NCBI GenBank assembly: GCA_910589385.1
Contig: CAJUTU010000009.1
Location: 1-64,000 of the forward strand
From: an uncultured Lachnospiraceae bacterium
GTDB lineage: Bacteria > Bacillota > Clostridia > Lachnospirales > Lachnospiraceae
Direction: 5' to 3'
Length of the DNA: 64,000 bases
Below, one piece after another: positions 34,154-42,918 of the stretch (position 1 is the first letter of the stretch; each line of letters begins with the position of its first letter). Below the pieces are notes generated by a model. It was not told the origin of the DNA. It searched no databases and saw only the letters and a program-made list of their open reading frames with translations. A program made the position numbers and the translations under genes.

Positions 34154-34210
34154 AAAAAGCCGGCCGGAAACAGTCTGCAAGCTTGCACAGACTGTTTCCG
34201 GCCGGCTCTT
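34154..34210 (-). terminator. Very strong intrinsic terminator
   Basis: AGCCGGCCGGAAACAGTCTG (34158-34177) and its exact complement (34188-34207) form a 20-bp G+C-rich stem. On the minus strand a run of five T follows. It lies nine bases beyond the stop of the gene at 34219-34827. Confidence 0.92.
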
Positions 34211-34218
34211 TCGAAATC

Positions 34219-34827
34219 TTATTTATCCTGTTTCCCTCTCCAGATCCACAATGCGATCACAATTCCCGTTATGTACAAAATGTTTACAAGAACTGTCGGA
34301 TTATCTTTCAAAAGCGCAACCACCCCCACAATAGCCGCCATTGAAATCGCAATCTGAATTGTCGTAAAAATCCGCTTCTCTTTTATCTCTTTTGCTTTCT
34401 GGAGCGCCTCACTCTTCTTCTGCTCCATCGTAAGGTACTCCATCAAATCCTCTGCCGGAAGCCTTGACAATATCCAGTCTTCCCGTGTAAAATCCTCAAT
34501 ATCCTTCTTGAAATTGAAGAAATCACTGATCCGCTTTTTCTCCCTGTCTGAGTCCTTAAAGCTTCTGTCTCCCCCAGCGCTTTCCGGCCCTGTATGCCCC
34601 ATTGCTTCTGAAGCCAGCCGCGGTTCTTCCAATGGCTGTACTTGAATATCCATCTCCACAGGCTTCTCCGCTTCTTTTAAATCCTGCACTCCTTCAGTAC
34701 CCTGCTGGAGTACCGTACTCTCTGCCGCCGGCTTTACTGCTTCCATCGAGATTACCGTCCCCATCGGCTCCGCTGCTTTTACCGGCTCTGTTCCTGTCTC
34801 CTGCATACGAATTACTTCCTCTGCCAC
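34219..34827 (-). CDS. Acidic protein with two C-terminal membrane helices
   Basis: A 202-residue protein. The first 95 residues are low-complexity (Glu, Pro, Ala, Met, Thr) and probably disordered. Residues 100-145 contain a charged helix region with FNFKKDIEDFTREDWILSRLPAEDLMEYL. Two membrane helices close together (about 153-172 and 178-195) end in RGKQDK. The tail layout suggests a hairpin anchor with the long N-terminal arm in the cytoplasm. No family is recognised. It is monocistronic by position, ending at the strong terminator. Confidence 0.65.
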   Translation of the reverse strand: MAEEVIRMQETGTEPVKAAEPMGTVISMEAVKPAAESTVLQQGTEGVQDLKEAEKPVEMDIQVQPLEEPRLASEAMGHTGPESAGGDRSFKDSDREKKRISDFFNFKKDIEDFTREDWILSRLPAEDLMEYLTMEQKKSEALQKAKEIKEKRIFTTIQIAISMAAIVGVVALLKDNPTVLVNILYITGIVIALWIWRGKQDK

Positions 34828-34980
34828 AAGTATCCCTCCTATTAATTATTTATCCTTTGTTACTTTACGCTACCATCATACCAACTTTCGACAAAAAGTG
34901 CAAGGAAACTATGAGCGAATACACAATCTTTATCATCCACAGATTGGCCGGCGGCCGACCTCTAAGATATATCTTATTAC

Positions 34981-35799
34981 TTAAAACGACACCAGCAAGC
35001 CCAGCAGCGGATTCGTCTCATATAACATGGTCAGTATCACACTATCGTCGATCATGGAAAAACACACTTCCCCAATCGGCGTAGAGTAGCAGACCGCAAC
35101 CGCAAGAAACAAGACCCACACAAACAAAACTGCTCCCAATGCGCCAACGGCCGCGCCTCCCACATAGTTAAACGTCCCCAGCACGGGCAATTCTCCCAGA
35201 ATATCTACAGCAGCCATCAATGCCTTTACTATGACAAATGCCAGGATAAATGTCACAAGGAATGAAATGACATTAAGAAACATTCTTGATATATAAGATG
35301 CGATATACTGTGGAAAAGAATCCACCCCCAGCACCTCGTAGATTGCAGTGTTATTATTTTCCAACAACAATTCCTTCAAAAATTCCGGCATCATGGAATC
35401 CTCAATGTCCTTAATCTGCTGATCCTTAGGGATATCCCCAAATATTTTCATGATATCCTCTGTCGTAACTCCTAAACGCTCCCAATCCAGATCCGACATC
35501 TTGACGATATCCTCCACCGGGATATTGGAAAGCGGCGTTCCGCTCAGATCCTTATCTGCCAATGACTCGGCAGACATATCCGGCAGAAACGCTTCTATGA
35601 TCTTATCCTGCATCACTTCATCCAGCGGCGTATATTTTGCAATGGCGTCCCCCACATGGGGAGCAAAAAAAACCATCAACGCAGCCGTGAGCACCGTGGA
35701 TAAAAGGGAAATCCCGATTTTTAAAAAACCGCGGATTGCCCCCGCCACGATGCTCACCAAAAAGATTACCCCTACTATGATCAATAACCAGTTCTCCAT
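34981..35799 (-). CDS. CvpA-family membrane protein
   Basis: A 272-residue protein with three or four membrane helices; the N-terminus IIVGVIFLVSIVAGAIRGFLKIG and the later GTFNYVGGAAVGALGAVLFV are typical of the CvpA family, first linked to colicin V production and now to envelope homeostasis. Between the helices is an insertion of about 90 acidic residues. The ATG at 35799 (MENWLLIIVG) has AGGAG seven bases upstream and starts ten bases after the DUF5711 gene stop. The two are cotranscribed from the promoter at 37038-37066. Confidence 0.82.
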   Translation of the reverse strand: MENWLLIIVGVIFLVSIVAGAIRGFLKIGISLLSTVLTAALMVFFAPHVGDAIAKYTPLDEVMQDKIIEAFLPDMSAESLADKDLSGTPLSNIPVEDIVKMSDLDWERLGVTTEDIMKIFGDIPKDQQIKDIEDSMMPEFLKELLLENNNTAIYEVLGVDSFPQYIASYISRMFLNVISFLVTFILAFVIVKALMAAVDILGELPVLGTFNYVGGAAVGALGAVLFVWVLFLAVAVCYSTPIGEVCFSMIDDSVILTMLYETNPLLGLLVSF

Positions 35800-35809
35800 C
35801 ACTTTTCTC

Positions 35810-37003
35810 CTATCCGGCCAAATAAATGACCCGTAATTCATCTGCGCTCATCACCAGGTACTGATTGATGCCCTCTGTTGGAATCATCATCAGGACATCC
35901 TCTTTCATATTTCCGTCAAACCGCGGCATCCCTGTATTCGTATAAATACTGCATCTGTTCCCTTCATACAAGATGATTTCGTTTCCTATCATCTGCACAT
36001 TCCCATACTCTCCGGCTATTGCACGGTTCATGACCTGCTCTCCGGATTTATCATACAGCCGGAGTTCATAACCTGATTTCTCTTCATTCAGCAGGACAAA
36101 TCCAATATACCGGTCCGTATGAAATGCACTTTTAATCTCCTGGGCAATCTGGATTTCCTTTTTTTTCTCCGGCACCGCCCATCCTTCTGATATGGCAAAA
36201 GAATGGTCGCCCACCGCCACAGATGTAAAACCATCCATGAAAAAAACCTCCGGCATGATCGAATCCTCATATTCTTCCAGACTCACCTGATGGTTCTCCT
36301 GTCCTGCCCCCTCTTCTGAAAAATTATAGCCTGCAACTCTGGATTTCATCTCACCGCTTTTCATATCCAGATAAGAGACTATCAAGACATTCCCATCAGG
36401 AGACATATCCAGCGCCGTAGGATAGCCCATGCTGCCTGTGACCACCTGGTTCTCCACCAAAATATTTCCTGTGGAGTCGTATGTCACGATCATCGGTGAA
36501 TTTTCATTTTTCAAAATCGCACTCACGATCCCCTGATTTGAAATCGAAAATTTCTCAATCGGCAGGTTTGTCTCAAACTCCCCTTTCAGGCCTTCCTCCG
36601 TAAATACCTGGATCGTATTCCCTCCAGCGTCCGCAACTGCAAATGTCCGGCCGCTGATGTCGATCATCGGGTTCTGAAACTGTGCCGGCTGAATCCAGAG
36701 CACTTCATTCCTTCGGTTCAGGTAAGTAACACCATTCTTGCTATAGCGGATGATTCCATTGCGAAATGCTTCGTAACGGTTGTTATTGGAAGTCCCCCTT
36801 TTATAGGATGCCGACTCATATACCCTATGATACAGGTGGTTTGTAAGCAGCAGGTAGGTTCCCAGCAGCACCATAGACACAAGGACTACAAGTGTTGTTA
36901 CTTTTTTAAGTCTGGTGCGCCGCTGCCTTCGCTTCTTTTTCTTTCGCCTCTCTGTCTCTGGCGGCTCCATAAGCATTAAATTCGGATTTTTCTTTTGCGC
37001 CAT
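35810..37003 (-). CDS. DUF5711 family membrane-anchored beta-propeller-like protein
   Basis: A 397-residue protein. A very basic N-terminus (KKKKRRQRRTRLKK, residues 20-34) precedes a single membrane helix (about 36-55), and the rest is extracytoplasmic, with repeated strand-turn units such as FSISNQGIVSAIL and PTALDMSPDGNVLIVSYLD that suggest a WD40-like propeller. This matches the Lachnospiraceae family DUF5711, which often sits next to CvpA, as here. It may be a scaffold at the cell surface; no enzyme motif is visible. Confidence 0.78.
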   Translation of the reverse strand: MAQKKNPNLMLMEPPETERRKKKKRRQRRTRLKKVTTLVVLVSMVLLGTYLLLTNHLYHRVYESASYKRGTSNNNRYEAFRNGIIRYSKNGVTYLNRRNEVLWIQPAQFQNPMIDISGRTFAVADAGGNTIQVFTEEGLKGEFETNLPIEKFSISNQGIVSAILKNENSPMIVTYDSTGNILVENQVVTGSMGYPTALDMSPDGNVLIVSYLDMKSGEMKSRVAGYNFSEEGAGQENHQVSLEEYEDSIMPEVFFMDGFTSVAVGDHSFAISEGWAVPEKKKEIQIAQEIKSAFHTDRYIGFVLLNEEKSGYELRLYDKSGEQVMNRAIAGEYGNVQMIGNEIILYEGNRCSIYTNTGMPRFDGNMKEDVLMMIPTEGINQYLVMSADELRVIYLAG

Positions 37004-37037
37004 CTTATCTTTGAAACCCCTTATACAATAATGTCTT

Positions 37038-37066
37038 AGTATAACATCTTTTTACGGTAATAGCAA
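37038..37066 (-). promoter_or_regulatory. Promoter of the DUF5711-CvpA operon
   Basis: Minus-strand TTGCTA (37061-37066) and TATACT (37038-37043) with a 17-base spacer. The -35 box lies within the last codons of the LysM gene. Confidence 0.55.
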
Positions 37067-38311
37067 TTTCTGGCCGATATAAATTAAATTTCCGTCTGTC
37101 AGTCCATTCATCCGGCAGATTGCATCCACATGGGAAACGTCCCCATAGGACTTCTGGCTGATGATCGCCAACGTATCCCCTTGTTCTACAATATAGATCC
37201 CGTTACCGCTGTTCCCCCCTGCTTCCGATATATCCGCGGATCCGGCATCTTCCGGAGAGCCTTCTGCGATCACACTCCCTCCTGTTTCTACAGCCGGCTC
37301 CTGTGCCATATCGCCAATTACTCCAGAAGCAGCTTGTCCCTCCGGCATTCCTGATTCACTTGCAAGAGCCTGTCCTTCTGCTGTCCCTCCTTGGTCCGCG
37401 GCAGCTTGTCCATCTCCTTCCGGCGTTCCCGATTGCCCCGTCTGTCCATCAGGCAGCTGGGCAGCCTTCTCCGAATCGGAAAGTTCACCCACAGCAGACG
37501 TATCCCCATTTCCTTCCACCTCTTTTGCCGGGGAATCTGTGGACACTGCGCCGGAAAGCGTCTCCAGTGTGTTCTGGACTGATTTCATTTTATCAAAATT
37601 ATTCATAGTTGCAACCCCCATAATCACCACAACTAACACAAGACACGTACTCAGTGCATACATCATACGGCTGGACCGCTGTCTCATCATCTGTTCCTCA
37701 CGCGTCCTTACGATACTGCGGAAGTCCCTTGCAGCCCGGTCTTCCACTGTTTCTGAAGGGCTCGCACCGTTTTTCTTCCTGGCAGAAATCATATAATTCT
37801 GCATACAAGGATTTTTTTCATAATATGTATAGTGGCCTCCGATCTCCATCAGGTCATCCAGCTTATGGACATAATATGCCTCGTCCTTTTCCTCCGGATC
37901 CTTCATAATAAAAACGGTATTCCCTTTCGGAAATGATTTCTTATGCAGCTTCACCGTACTTTCCTCTGGAGTAAGAGGCACGCCCGAATGCGCTACAAAC
38001 CATCCCAGCATCTCTCCATCCTCAAAATACTGCTTGCAGTCCTCATAAGCATGTTTCCAGGTATCTTCATCTAAAACATATTCTGTTCCCGAAAGCTTTA
38101 GTTCGTGCATCCGGATTGCCCCATAGATATAGACATATTCCTCTTCTTCTGTGTTTTGAATATCTCCCACCAGAAATGCCCCTATGGGCATTTCCCCGGC
38201 TTTATCACATAACTGGGCGAAAAATGTATCCACATAATCCTCCACGTAGATTTTTGGAGTATCGCTTACATTGCCGATCTGGCGCACATTTTTAGGTATC
38301 TGTCTTTCCAT
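37052..38311 (-). CDS. Membrane protein with decayed JAB/MPN-like domain and C-terminal LysM
   Basis: A 419-residue protein. The N-terminal domain (about 18-170) has the outline of a JAB/MPN fold: GAFLVGDI, a YIYGAIRM strand, then EMLGWFVAHSGVPLTPEES where active JAMM proteases have GW-x-H-S-H-P. Only one of the two metal histidines remains, so it is probably inactive. A membrane helix lies at about 217-236. A Gly/Ala/Glu/Gln-rich extracytoplasmic linker leads to a LysM domain (about 372-419, YIVEQGDTLAIISQKSYGD) that should bind peptidoglycan. The ATG at 38311 has GAGGTGA upstream. JAB assignment is by motif pattern only. Confidence 0.75.
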   Translation of the reverse strand: MERQIPKNVRQIGNVSDTPKIYVEDYVDTFFAQLCDKAGEMPIGAFLVGDIQNTEEEEYVYIYGAIRMHELKLSGTEYVLDEDTWKHAYEDCKQYFEDGEMLGWFVAHSGVPLTPEESTVKLHKKSFPKGNTVFIMKDPEEKDEAYYVHKLDDLMEIGGHYTYYEKNPCMQNYMISARKKNGASPSETVEDRAARDFRSIVRTREEQMMRQRSSRMMYALSTCLVLVVVIMGVATMNNFDKMKSVQNTLETLSGAVSTDSPAKEVEGNGDTSAVGELSDSEKAAQLPDGQTGQSGTPEGDGQAAADQGGTAEGQALASESGMPEGQAASGVIGDMAQEPAVETGGSVIAEGSPEDAGSADISEAGGNSGNGIYIVEQGDTLAIISQKSYGDVSHVDAICRMNGLTDGNLIYIGQKLLLP

Positions 38312-38409
38312 TACACTCACCTCTGCTGATTTTTCCTCAAGCATAGCATAAGGAAAAAGCCGAATTTATCATTCTATGTCGGGTGAGTTCGACAAATGTA
38401 AGAAAAAGA

Positions 38410-38520
38410 AAACCGCAGGACGATTTTTTGATATCAATGCCCCACGGTTTTGGTGATATATATTTATATGAAGCGCACTGATGTGCGCGCAGGTCATCAA
38501 ACCTTCGGTTTGGTGACATA
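38410..38520. repeat. REP-like chain of small hairpins
   Basis: GCGCAC-tgat-GTGCGC (38473-38488) and GTCATCAAACC-ttc-GGTTTGGTGAC (38493-38517) are two adjacent hairpins, linked to a further GGTTTTGGTGATATATA copy at about 38446-38462 by AT-rich ATATA spacers. The near-duplicate GGTTTTGGTGATATAT / GGTTTGGTGACATATAT suggests a repeated mobile palindromic element, of a kind seen as dispersed repeats in gut Firmicutes. It could also end the htrA transcript. Dispersal elsewhere cannot be checked from this window. Confidence 0.5.
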
Positions 38521-38522
38521 TA

Positions 38523-39848
38523 TCAGGATTTCGGCTGGGCAGGCATCTGCTCTCCGAGTGTGACTTCTACCTGTTTCTCTGTGTAACCTCCGTTATTCTC
38601 TGGAATCTGTACCGTTACAGTGACAGTATCTCCGACGGCATAATATGTCAGTTCCTTTTGAAGTTCATCATAGCTGCTCACGCTGCTTCCGTTGATCCCG
38701 GTGATGATATTCCCCTGGGTAATTCCGGCCTTTTCCGCGCCGCCGCCTTCTATAACCTCATATATATACAGCCCCAGCGGCATCTGGTACTTCTGGGAAA
38801 TCTCCGATGTCACATCATATCCTCTGATGCCAAGGATCCCCTGCTGTTCCTGTGCAACTTTTTGCTTTGTACGCTGGTTCATCAAATCGTCAATGATATC
38901 TGATACGTCACTGATCGGTATCGCATATCCCATACCCTCGATCATCGTTCCTGCAAGCTTGGAAGAATTGATTCCGATCACTTCGCCGCTTACATTGATC
39001 AACGCGCCGCCGCTGTTGCCTTCATTGATCGCCGCGTCTGTCTGGATCATTTTTACGGCACTGCCGATCACCTGTCCAGTAGTCTCGTCCATAGAGTTCA
39101 GTTCCCTGTCAACTGCACTGATGACTCCTACAGTAACAGACTGTCCGTATCCCAATGCATTACCGATCGCAATGGCCGGTTCCCCAACTTTCAACTGTGT
39201 GGAGTCGCCTAATGTAGCAACAGAAATCGCATTCATCGTATCGTCTGATATCTGATTTTTCTGTACTGCGATGACTGCCACATCATGAGAAGCGTCAGAC
39301 CCTTTCACGCCGGCCTCCACGCTGCTCTCATCATTGAATGTAACTGTCAGAGTCTCGCTGCCCTGGATCACATGATAGTTGGTTACGATCAAAAGCTCAT
39401 CGTCAGTCTGGCTGATAATGATTCCGGTACCCGCACTCTTCATCTCCTGCTGGTATCTTCCTCCGAAGAAGCTCTGTACTTCCTGAATGCTCAGATTCGT
39501 AATGGAGACTACGGATGGCATCACGCTTTCCACAGTAGAAGAAACATCAGATGTCACTACTGTAGAGGACTTTGAGAGGGAGCTTCCAACCGGGGTGTTC
39601 TGCTTCACTTCGGTCCTGCTCGAAGACGAATCATCCAGCCCCAGTATCTTACTCCCCAAAATATTGGAAGTCAGGAAGGTCGCACTGGATACGACGCCAA
39701 ACAGTAATGCCAGCCCTATCACTCCAATTGCTTTTGAAACCTTTTTCTTTGGTTTTTTTTCATGATCTGTATGATGTTCAGGCTGGCTATAATTTTGATA
39801 AACCCTTTGAGGATTTTCCGGATTGTAATAGTTATATTGGTTTTCCAT
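38523..39848 (-). CDS. htrA: HtrA/DegP-family S1C serine protease
   Basis: A 441-residue membrane-anchored protease. A cytoplasmic tail (1-40) rich in Tyr/Asn/Pro precedes a membrane helix (about 41-65). The trypsin-like domain has the triad His in IVTNYHVIQGS, Asp in SHDVAVIAV and Ser in NEGNSGGALIN. A single C-terminal PDZ domain (about 340-430) follows, with GITQGNIITGINGSSV. Such proteases degrade misfolded exported proteins under heat or envelope stress. The symbol is generic; the paralogue type (htrA, htrB, degP) is not settled by sequence. It stands alone. Confidence 0.93.
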   Translation of the reverse strand: MENQYNYYNPENPQRVYQNYSQPEHHTDHEKKPKKKVSKAIGVIGLALLFGVVSSATFLTSNILGSKILGLDDSSSSRTEVKQNTPVGSSLSKSSTVVTSDVSSTVESVMPSVVSITNLSIQEVQSFFGGRYQQEMKSAGTGIIISQTDDELLIVTNYHVIQGSETLTVTFNDESSVEAGVKGSDASHDVAVIAVQKNQISDDTMNAISVATLGDSTQLKVGEPAIAIGNALGYGQSVTVGVISAVDRELNSMDETTGQVIGSAVKMIQTDAAINEGNSGGALINVSGEVIGINSSKLAGTMIEGMGYAIPISDVSDIIDDLMNQRTKQKVAQEQQGILGIRGYDVTSEISQKYQMPLGLYIYEVIEGGGAEKAGITQGNIITGINGSSVSSYDELQKELTYYAVGDTVTVTVQIPENNGGYTEKQVEVTLGEQMPAQPKS

Positions 39849-39965
39849 ACTGCATCCTTCTTTCTCTTTTCAATGTGTTTTGTTTTTATATCTGATATCA
39901 TAGCCAGCGATTGTGATAAAACTGTGTTTATTATTTTAATAAAATTTGTTTTTTCGCCACATTTC

Positions 39966-40027
39966 AAAAATATGGCACGAAGCCGATTTGATTTTCATTT
40001 TCCTAAATCAAAATGACCTCGTGCCAT
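39966..40027 (-). terminator. Intrinsic terminator after the transketolase operon
   Basis: ATGGCACGA (39972-39980) and TCGTGCCAT (40019-40027) form the outer stem; an inner GATTTGATTT / AAATCAAAAT pairing extends it. On the minus strand it is followed by ATATTTTTG. It begins eight bases after the transketolase stop. Confidence 0.75.
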
Positions 40028-40034
40028 AGTGAAA

Positions 40035-40976
40035 TTATTTACAGAAGCTTTTTACTTTCTCATAGATGCTCTCCGCGTCCAGCCCATATTTCTTCACCAG
40101 TTCAACAGCCGGCCCGGACTCGCCGAAAGTATCGTTGATCCCTATCTTCAATACCTTAGCCGGCGCCTGTGCGCAGAGTACGTCGCAGACCGCGCTCCCC
40201 AATCCGCCGATCACGGAATGTTCCTCAACCGTAACCACGTTCCCAGTCTCCTTTGCAGCCGCAGCAACCAATTCTTCATCCAGAGGCTTGATAGTATGGA
40301 TATTGATCACCTTTGCCTCGATCCCATCAGCCGCAAGCTTTTCTGCTGCCTCCAGACAGTTTGCTACCGGAAGGCCTGTCGTGATGATCGCCACATCTTT
40401 TCCTTCCCGGAGTACAACACCCTTGCCCAATTCAAATTTATAATCCGGGCCGTCGTTGATCACCGGAACTGCAAGCCTGCCGAAACGCATATAAACAGGT
40501 CCCTGATGCTCATAAGCTGCCCTGACTGCCGCTTTTGCTTCCACATCATCTGACGGGCTGAGCACAACCATTCCTGGAATCGTGCGCATCAGCGCAATGT
40601 CCTCGTTACACTGGTGGCTTGCGCCGTCCTCCCCTACAGAGATGCCTGCATGGGTCGCGCCGATCTTCACATTCAGCTTCGGATATCCAATGGAATTGCG
40701 GACCTGCTCAAACGCACGCCCTGCCGCAAACATTGCAAAGGAACTGGCAAATGGTACTTTTCCGGTGGTGGAAAGCCCTGCTGCTACGCCAATCATATTG
40801 CACTCTGCAATCCCACAGTCAATATGGCGCTCAGGAAATGCTTTCTTAAATACGCCGGTCTTTGTCGCTGCCGCTAAGTCCGCATCCAGAACAACAATAT
40901 CCTCATGCTCTTTTCCGAGTTCAGCTAAAGCATTGCCATAACTCTCTCTTGTTGCGATTTTCTTTTTCTCAGACAT
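40035..40976 (-). CDS. Transketolase, C-terminal subunit
   Basis: A 313-residue protein carrying the pyrimidine-binding and C-terminal domains of a split transketolase. It begins with a typical RESYGNALAELGKEH and has the block HAGISVGEDGASHQCNEDIALMR. With the upstream subunit it forms the enzyme that moves two-carbon units between ketoses and aldoses in the non-oxidative pentose phosphate pathway. The ATG overlaps the stop of the N-terminal subunit gene by one base. Split transketolases of this form are common in Clostridia. Confidence 0.95.
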   Translation of the reverse strand: MSEKKKIATRESYGNALAELGKEHEDIVVLDADLAAATKTGVFKKAFPERHIDCGIAECNMIGVAAGLSTTGKVPFASSFAMFAAGRAFEQVRNSIGYPKLNVKIGATHAGISVGEDGASHQCNEDIALMRTIPGMVVLSPSDDVEAKAAVRAAYEHQGPVYMRFGRLAVPVINDGPDYKFELGKGVVLREGKDVAIITTGLPVANCLEAAEKLAADGIEAKVINIHTIKPLDEELVAAAAKETGNVVTVEEHSVIGGLGSAVCDVLCAQAPAKVLKIGINDTFGESGPAVELVKKYGLDAESIYEKVKSFCK

Positions 40977-41800
40977 TATGCTTCACCTGCCTTTCTCAAA
41001 TCTTCCATTGCCGCTGCATACTGTTCATCATTCGGAGCCGCCCCGTGCCAGCCCACCTGATTTTCCATAAAGGACACGCCCTTGCCCTTCAATGTCTTAG
41101 CAATAATGGCTGTAGGCATCCCTTTTGTCGCGCGTGCTTCCTTGAAAGCAGCATCAATCTGGTCAAAATCATTTCCATCTATATTAATTACATGGAAATT
41201 AAACGCTTCAAATTTCTTGTCAATCGGATATGGAGAGTTGACTTCCGTGATCGGCCCGTCAATCTGCAGGTTATTGTTATCTACAATAACGACCAGATTG
41301 TCCAATTTCCGATGGCCTGCCAGCATCGCTGCCTCCCATACCTGTCCTTCCTGGATCTCGCCGTCTCCGAGTAGTGTGTAGACTCTGTAATCGGCATCCG
41401 AAAGCTTTCCGCCGATTGCCATCCCTACTGCCGCGGAGATTCCCTGTCCGAGAGAACCAGATGACATGTCCACGCCCGGGATATGCTTCATGTCCGGATG
41501 CCCCTGGAGATAAGAGCCTGTATGGCGGAGGGTTTTCAAATCTTCTACCGGGAAATAACCTCTGTTCGCCAATGTGGAATATAGCCCCGGAGCCGTGTGC
41601 CCTTTGGACAGTACAAAGCGGTCTCTGTCTGCTTTCTTTGGATCCTTCGGGTCAATATTCATTTCTTCAAAATACAAATAAGTATAGATATCCGCTGCGG
41701 ACAAAGAGCCGCCCGGATGTCCAGATTTTGCACTGTGCACTGCCGTTACGATCCCTTTGCGGATTTCGTTGGCAGTCTTCATTAATTCTTGTTTGTTCAT
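40976..41800 (-). CDS. Transketolase, N-terminal subunit
   Basis: A 274-residue thiamine diphosphate-binding subunit. The TPP motif runs from GDGEIQEG to the closing DNNN (about residues 149-178), and SKGHTAPGLYSTLA and SGSLGQGISAAVGMA are present. AGGAGGT lies directly before the ATG. It lies 113 bases downstream of the transaldolase gene and overlaps its partner subunit by one base, so the three genes probably act together in pentose phosphate interconversion. Confidence 0.95.
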   Translation of the reverse strand: MNKQELMKTANEIRKGIVTAVHSAKSGHPGGSLSAADIYTYLYFEEMNIDPKDPKKADRDRFVLSKGHTAPGLYSTLANRGYFPVEDLKTLRHTGSYLQGHPDMKHIPGVDMSSGSLGQGISAAVGMAIGGKLSDADYRVYTLLGDGEIQEGQVWEAAMLAGHRKLDNLVVIVDNNNLQIDGPITEVNSPYPIDKKFEAFNFHVINIDGNDFDQIDAAFKEARATKGMPTAIIAKTLKGKGVSFMENQVGWHGAAPNDEQYAAAMEDLRKAGEA

Positions 41801-41912
41801 CAGAACCTCCTGATCATATACGATTTTCTTTCAGCCTCGTGTTCCGGCATATTTCTTTCATTACGGTTGCCTGCCTCATATATTGCATCAATGCAAATCA
41901 TCTGTCAATATA

Positions 41913-42566
41913 TTACTCGCCGAAGACTGCCTTGTAATCAGCCTGGAATTTTGCAATCCCTGCATCTGTCAGCGGATGATGTGTCATCTGCTCGATCACG
42001 CTGTAAGGTACGGTCGCGATATCCGCGCCTGCAAGCGCGCAGTCTGTCACATGCATGGTATTACGCACGCTGGCCGCAATAATCTCTGTCTCGATCCCCG
42101 CCACATCAAACATTTGTGCAATCTCAGCGATCAGATCCACTCCGCGGACAGAAATATCATCCAGACGGCCTAAGAACGGAGATACATAGGTAGCGCCTGC
42201 GCGTGCAGCAAGGAGAGCCTGGTTAGCGGTGAAGATCAATGTCACATTTGTCTTGATCCCTTCTGAAGTTAATACTTTACATGCTTTCAGTCCTTCTGCT
42301 GTCATCGGGATCTTAACGACCATATTGGGATGGATCGCAGCGATCGCTCTTCCTTCCTTTATCATCCCTTCTGCATCAACAGTCGTCGCTTTCACTTCTC
42401 CGCTGATCGGTCCGTCTACAATAGAAGCGATTTCCGCGATAACCTCCTCAAATACGCGGCCTTCCTTTGCGATCAGGGACGGATTTGTGGTCACGCCGCA
42501 GATGACACCCATGTCATTGGCTTTCTTAATGTCCTCTACCTTGGCTGTGTCGATAAATAGTTTCAT
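41913..42566 (-). CDS. Transaldolase (TalC/FSA-like family)
   Basis: A 217-residue small-type transaldolase. The catalytic Lys lies in NMVVKIPMT (about 84) and the N-terminus reads MKLFIDTAKVEDI with GVTTNPSLIAKEG. The family also includes fructose-6-phosphate aldolase. At the position where the aldolase FsaA has Tyr (APYVNR), this protein has Phe (VSPFLGRLDDI), which favours true transaldolase activity. The ATG at 42566 has AAGGAGG nine bases upstream; a longer frame to 42644 crosses that site. It heads the operon with the split transketolase. Confidence 0.92.
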   Translation of the reverse strand: MKLFIDTAKVEDIKKANDMGVICGVTTNPSLIAKEGRVFEEVIAEIASIVDGPISGEVKATTVDAEGMIKEGRAIAAIHPNMVVKIPMTAEGLKACKVLTSEGIKTNVTLIFTANQALLAARAGATYVSPFLGRLDDISVRGVDLIAEIAQMFDVAGIETEIIAASVRNTMHVTDCALAGADIATVPYSVIEQMTHHPLTDAGIAKFQADYKAVFGE

Positions 42567-42669
42567 ATTTTGTTCCTCCTTATAATGAATATGAATGAAA
42601 TAGTTGAAGCGCAGCCGGCAACTGACTGCACGCCGATGAAACACTTATATGTTCCACTTCCTGATTTTG

Positions 42670-42698
42670 ATTATAACTGCCCAAAAGGCAGCGGTCAA
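42670..42698 (-). promoter_or_regulatory. Promoter of the transaldolase-transketolase operon
   Basis: Minus-strand TTGACC (42693-42698) and TATAAT (42670-42675) with a 17-base spacer. The spacer itself contains an inverted repeat CTGCC/GGCAG around a T-rich loop, which could be an operator or chance. The adjoining stretch 42700-42890 is very AT-rich and contains nothing else recognisable. Confidence 0.75.
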
Positions 42699-42890
42699 TA
42701 GCTGCTGCTTTTATTAATATTTTTACTAGTTTATAAAATAAAGTTATTAATTATTTTTCCATAATATTTATTTAGGAAAATTTATTAATTTTTATTATCC
42801 TCCGCATTTATAGGTATTTATTCAAATCCAGCATTTAAAACGTCTAAAAAATATTATTAATATTTTCTTAATTTCAATTTATTTTTCATC

Positions 42891-42918
42891 AAAAAAGGAC
42901 ATGAAATTTCATGTCCTT
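42891..42918 (-). terminator. Intrinsic terminator overlapping the lacI-family stop codon
   Basis: AAGGACATGAAATTTCATGTCCTT (42895-42918, in two 12-base halves) is a perfect palindrome. On the minus strand it runs on into TTTTTTG. It overlaps the last codons of the regulator gene. Confidence 0.8.
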
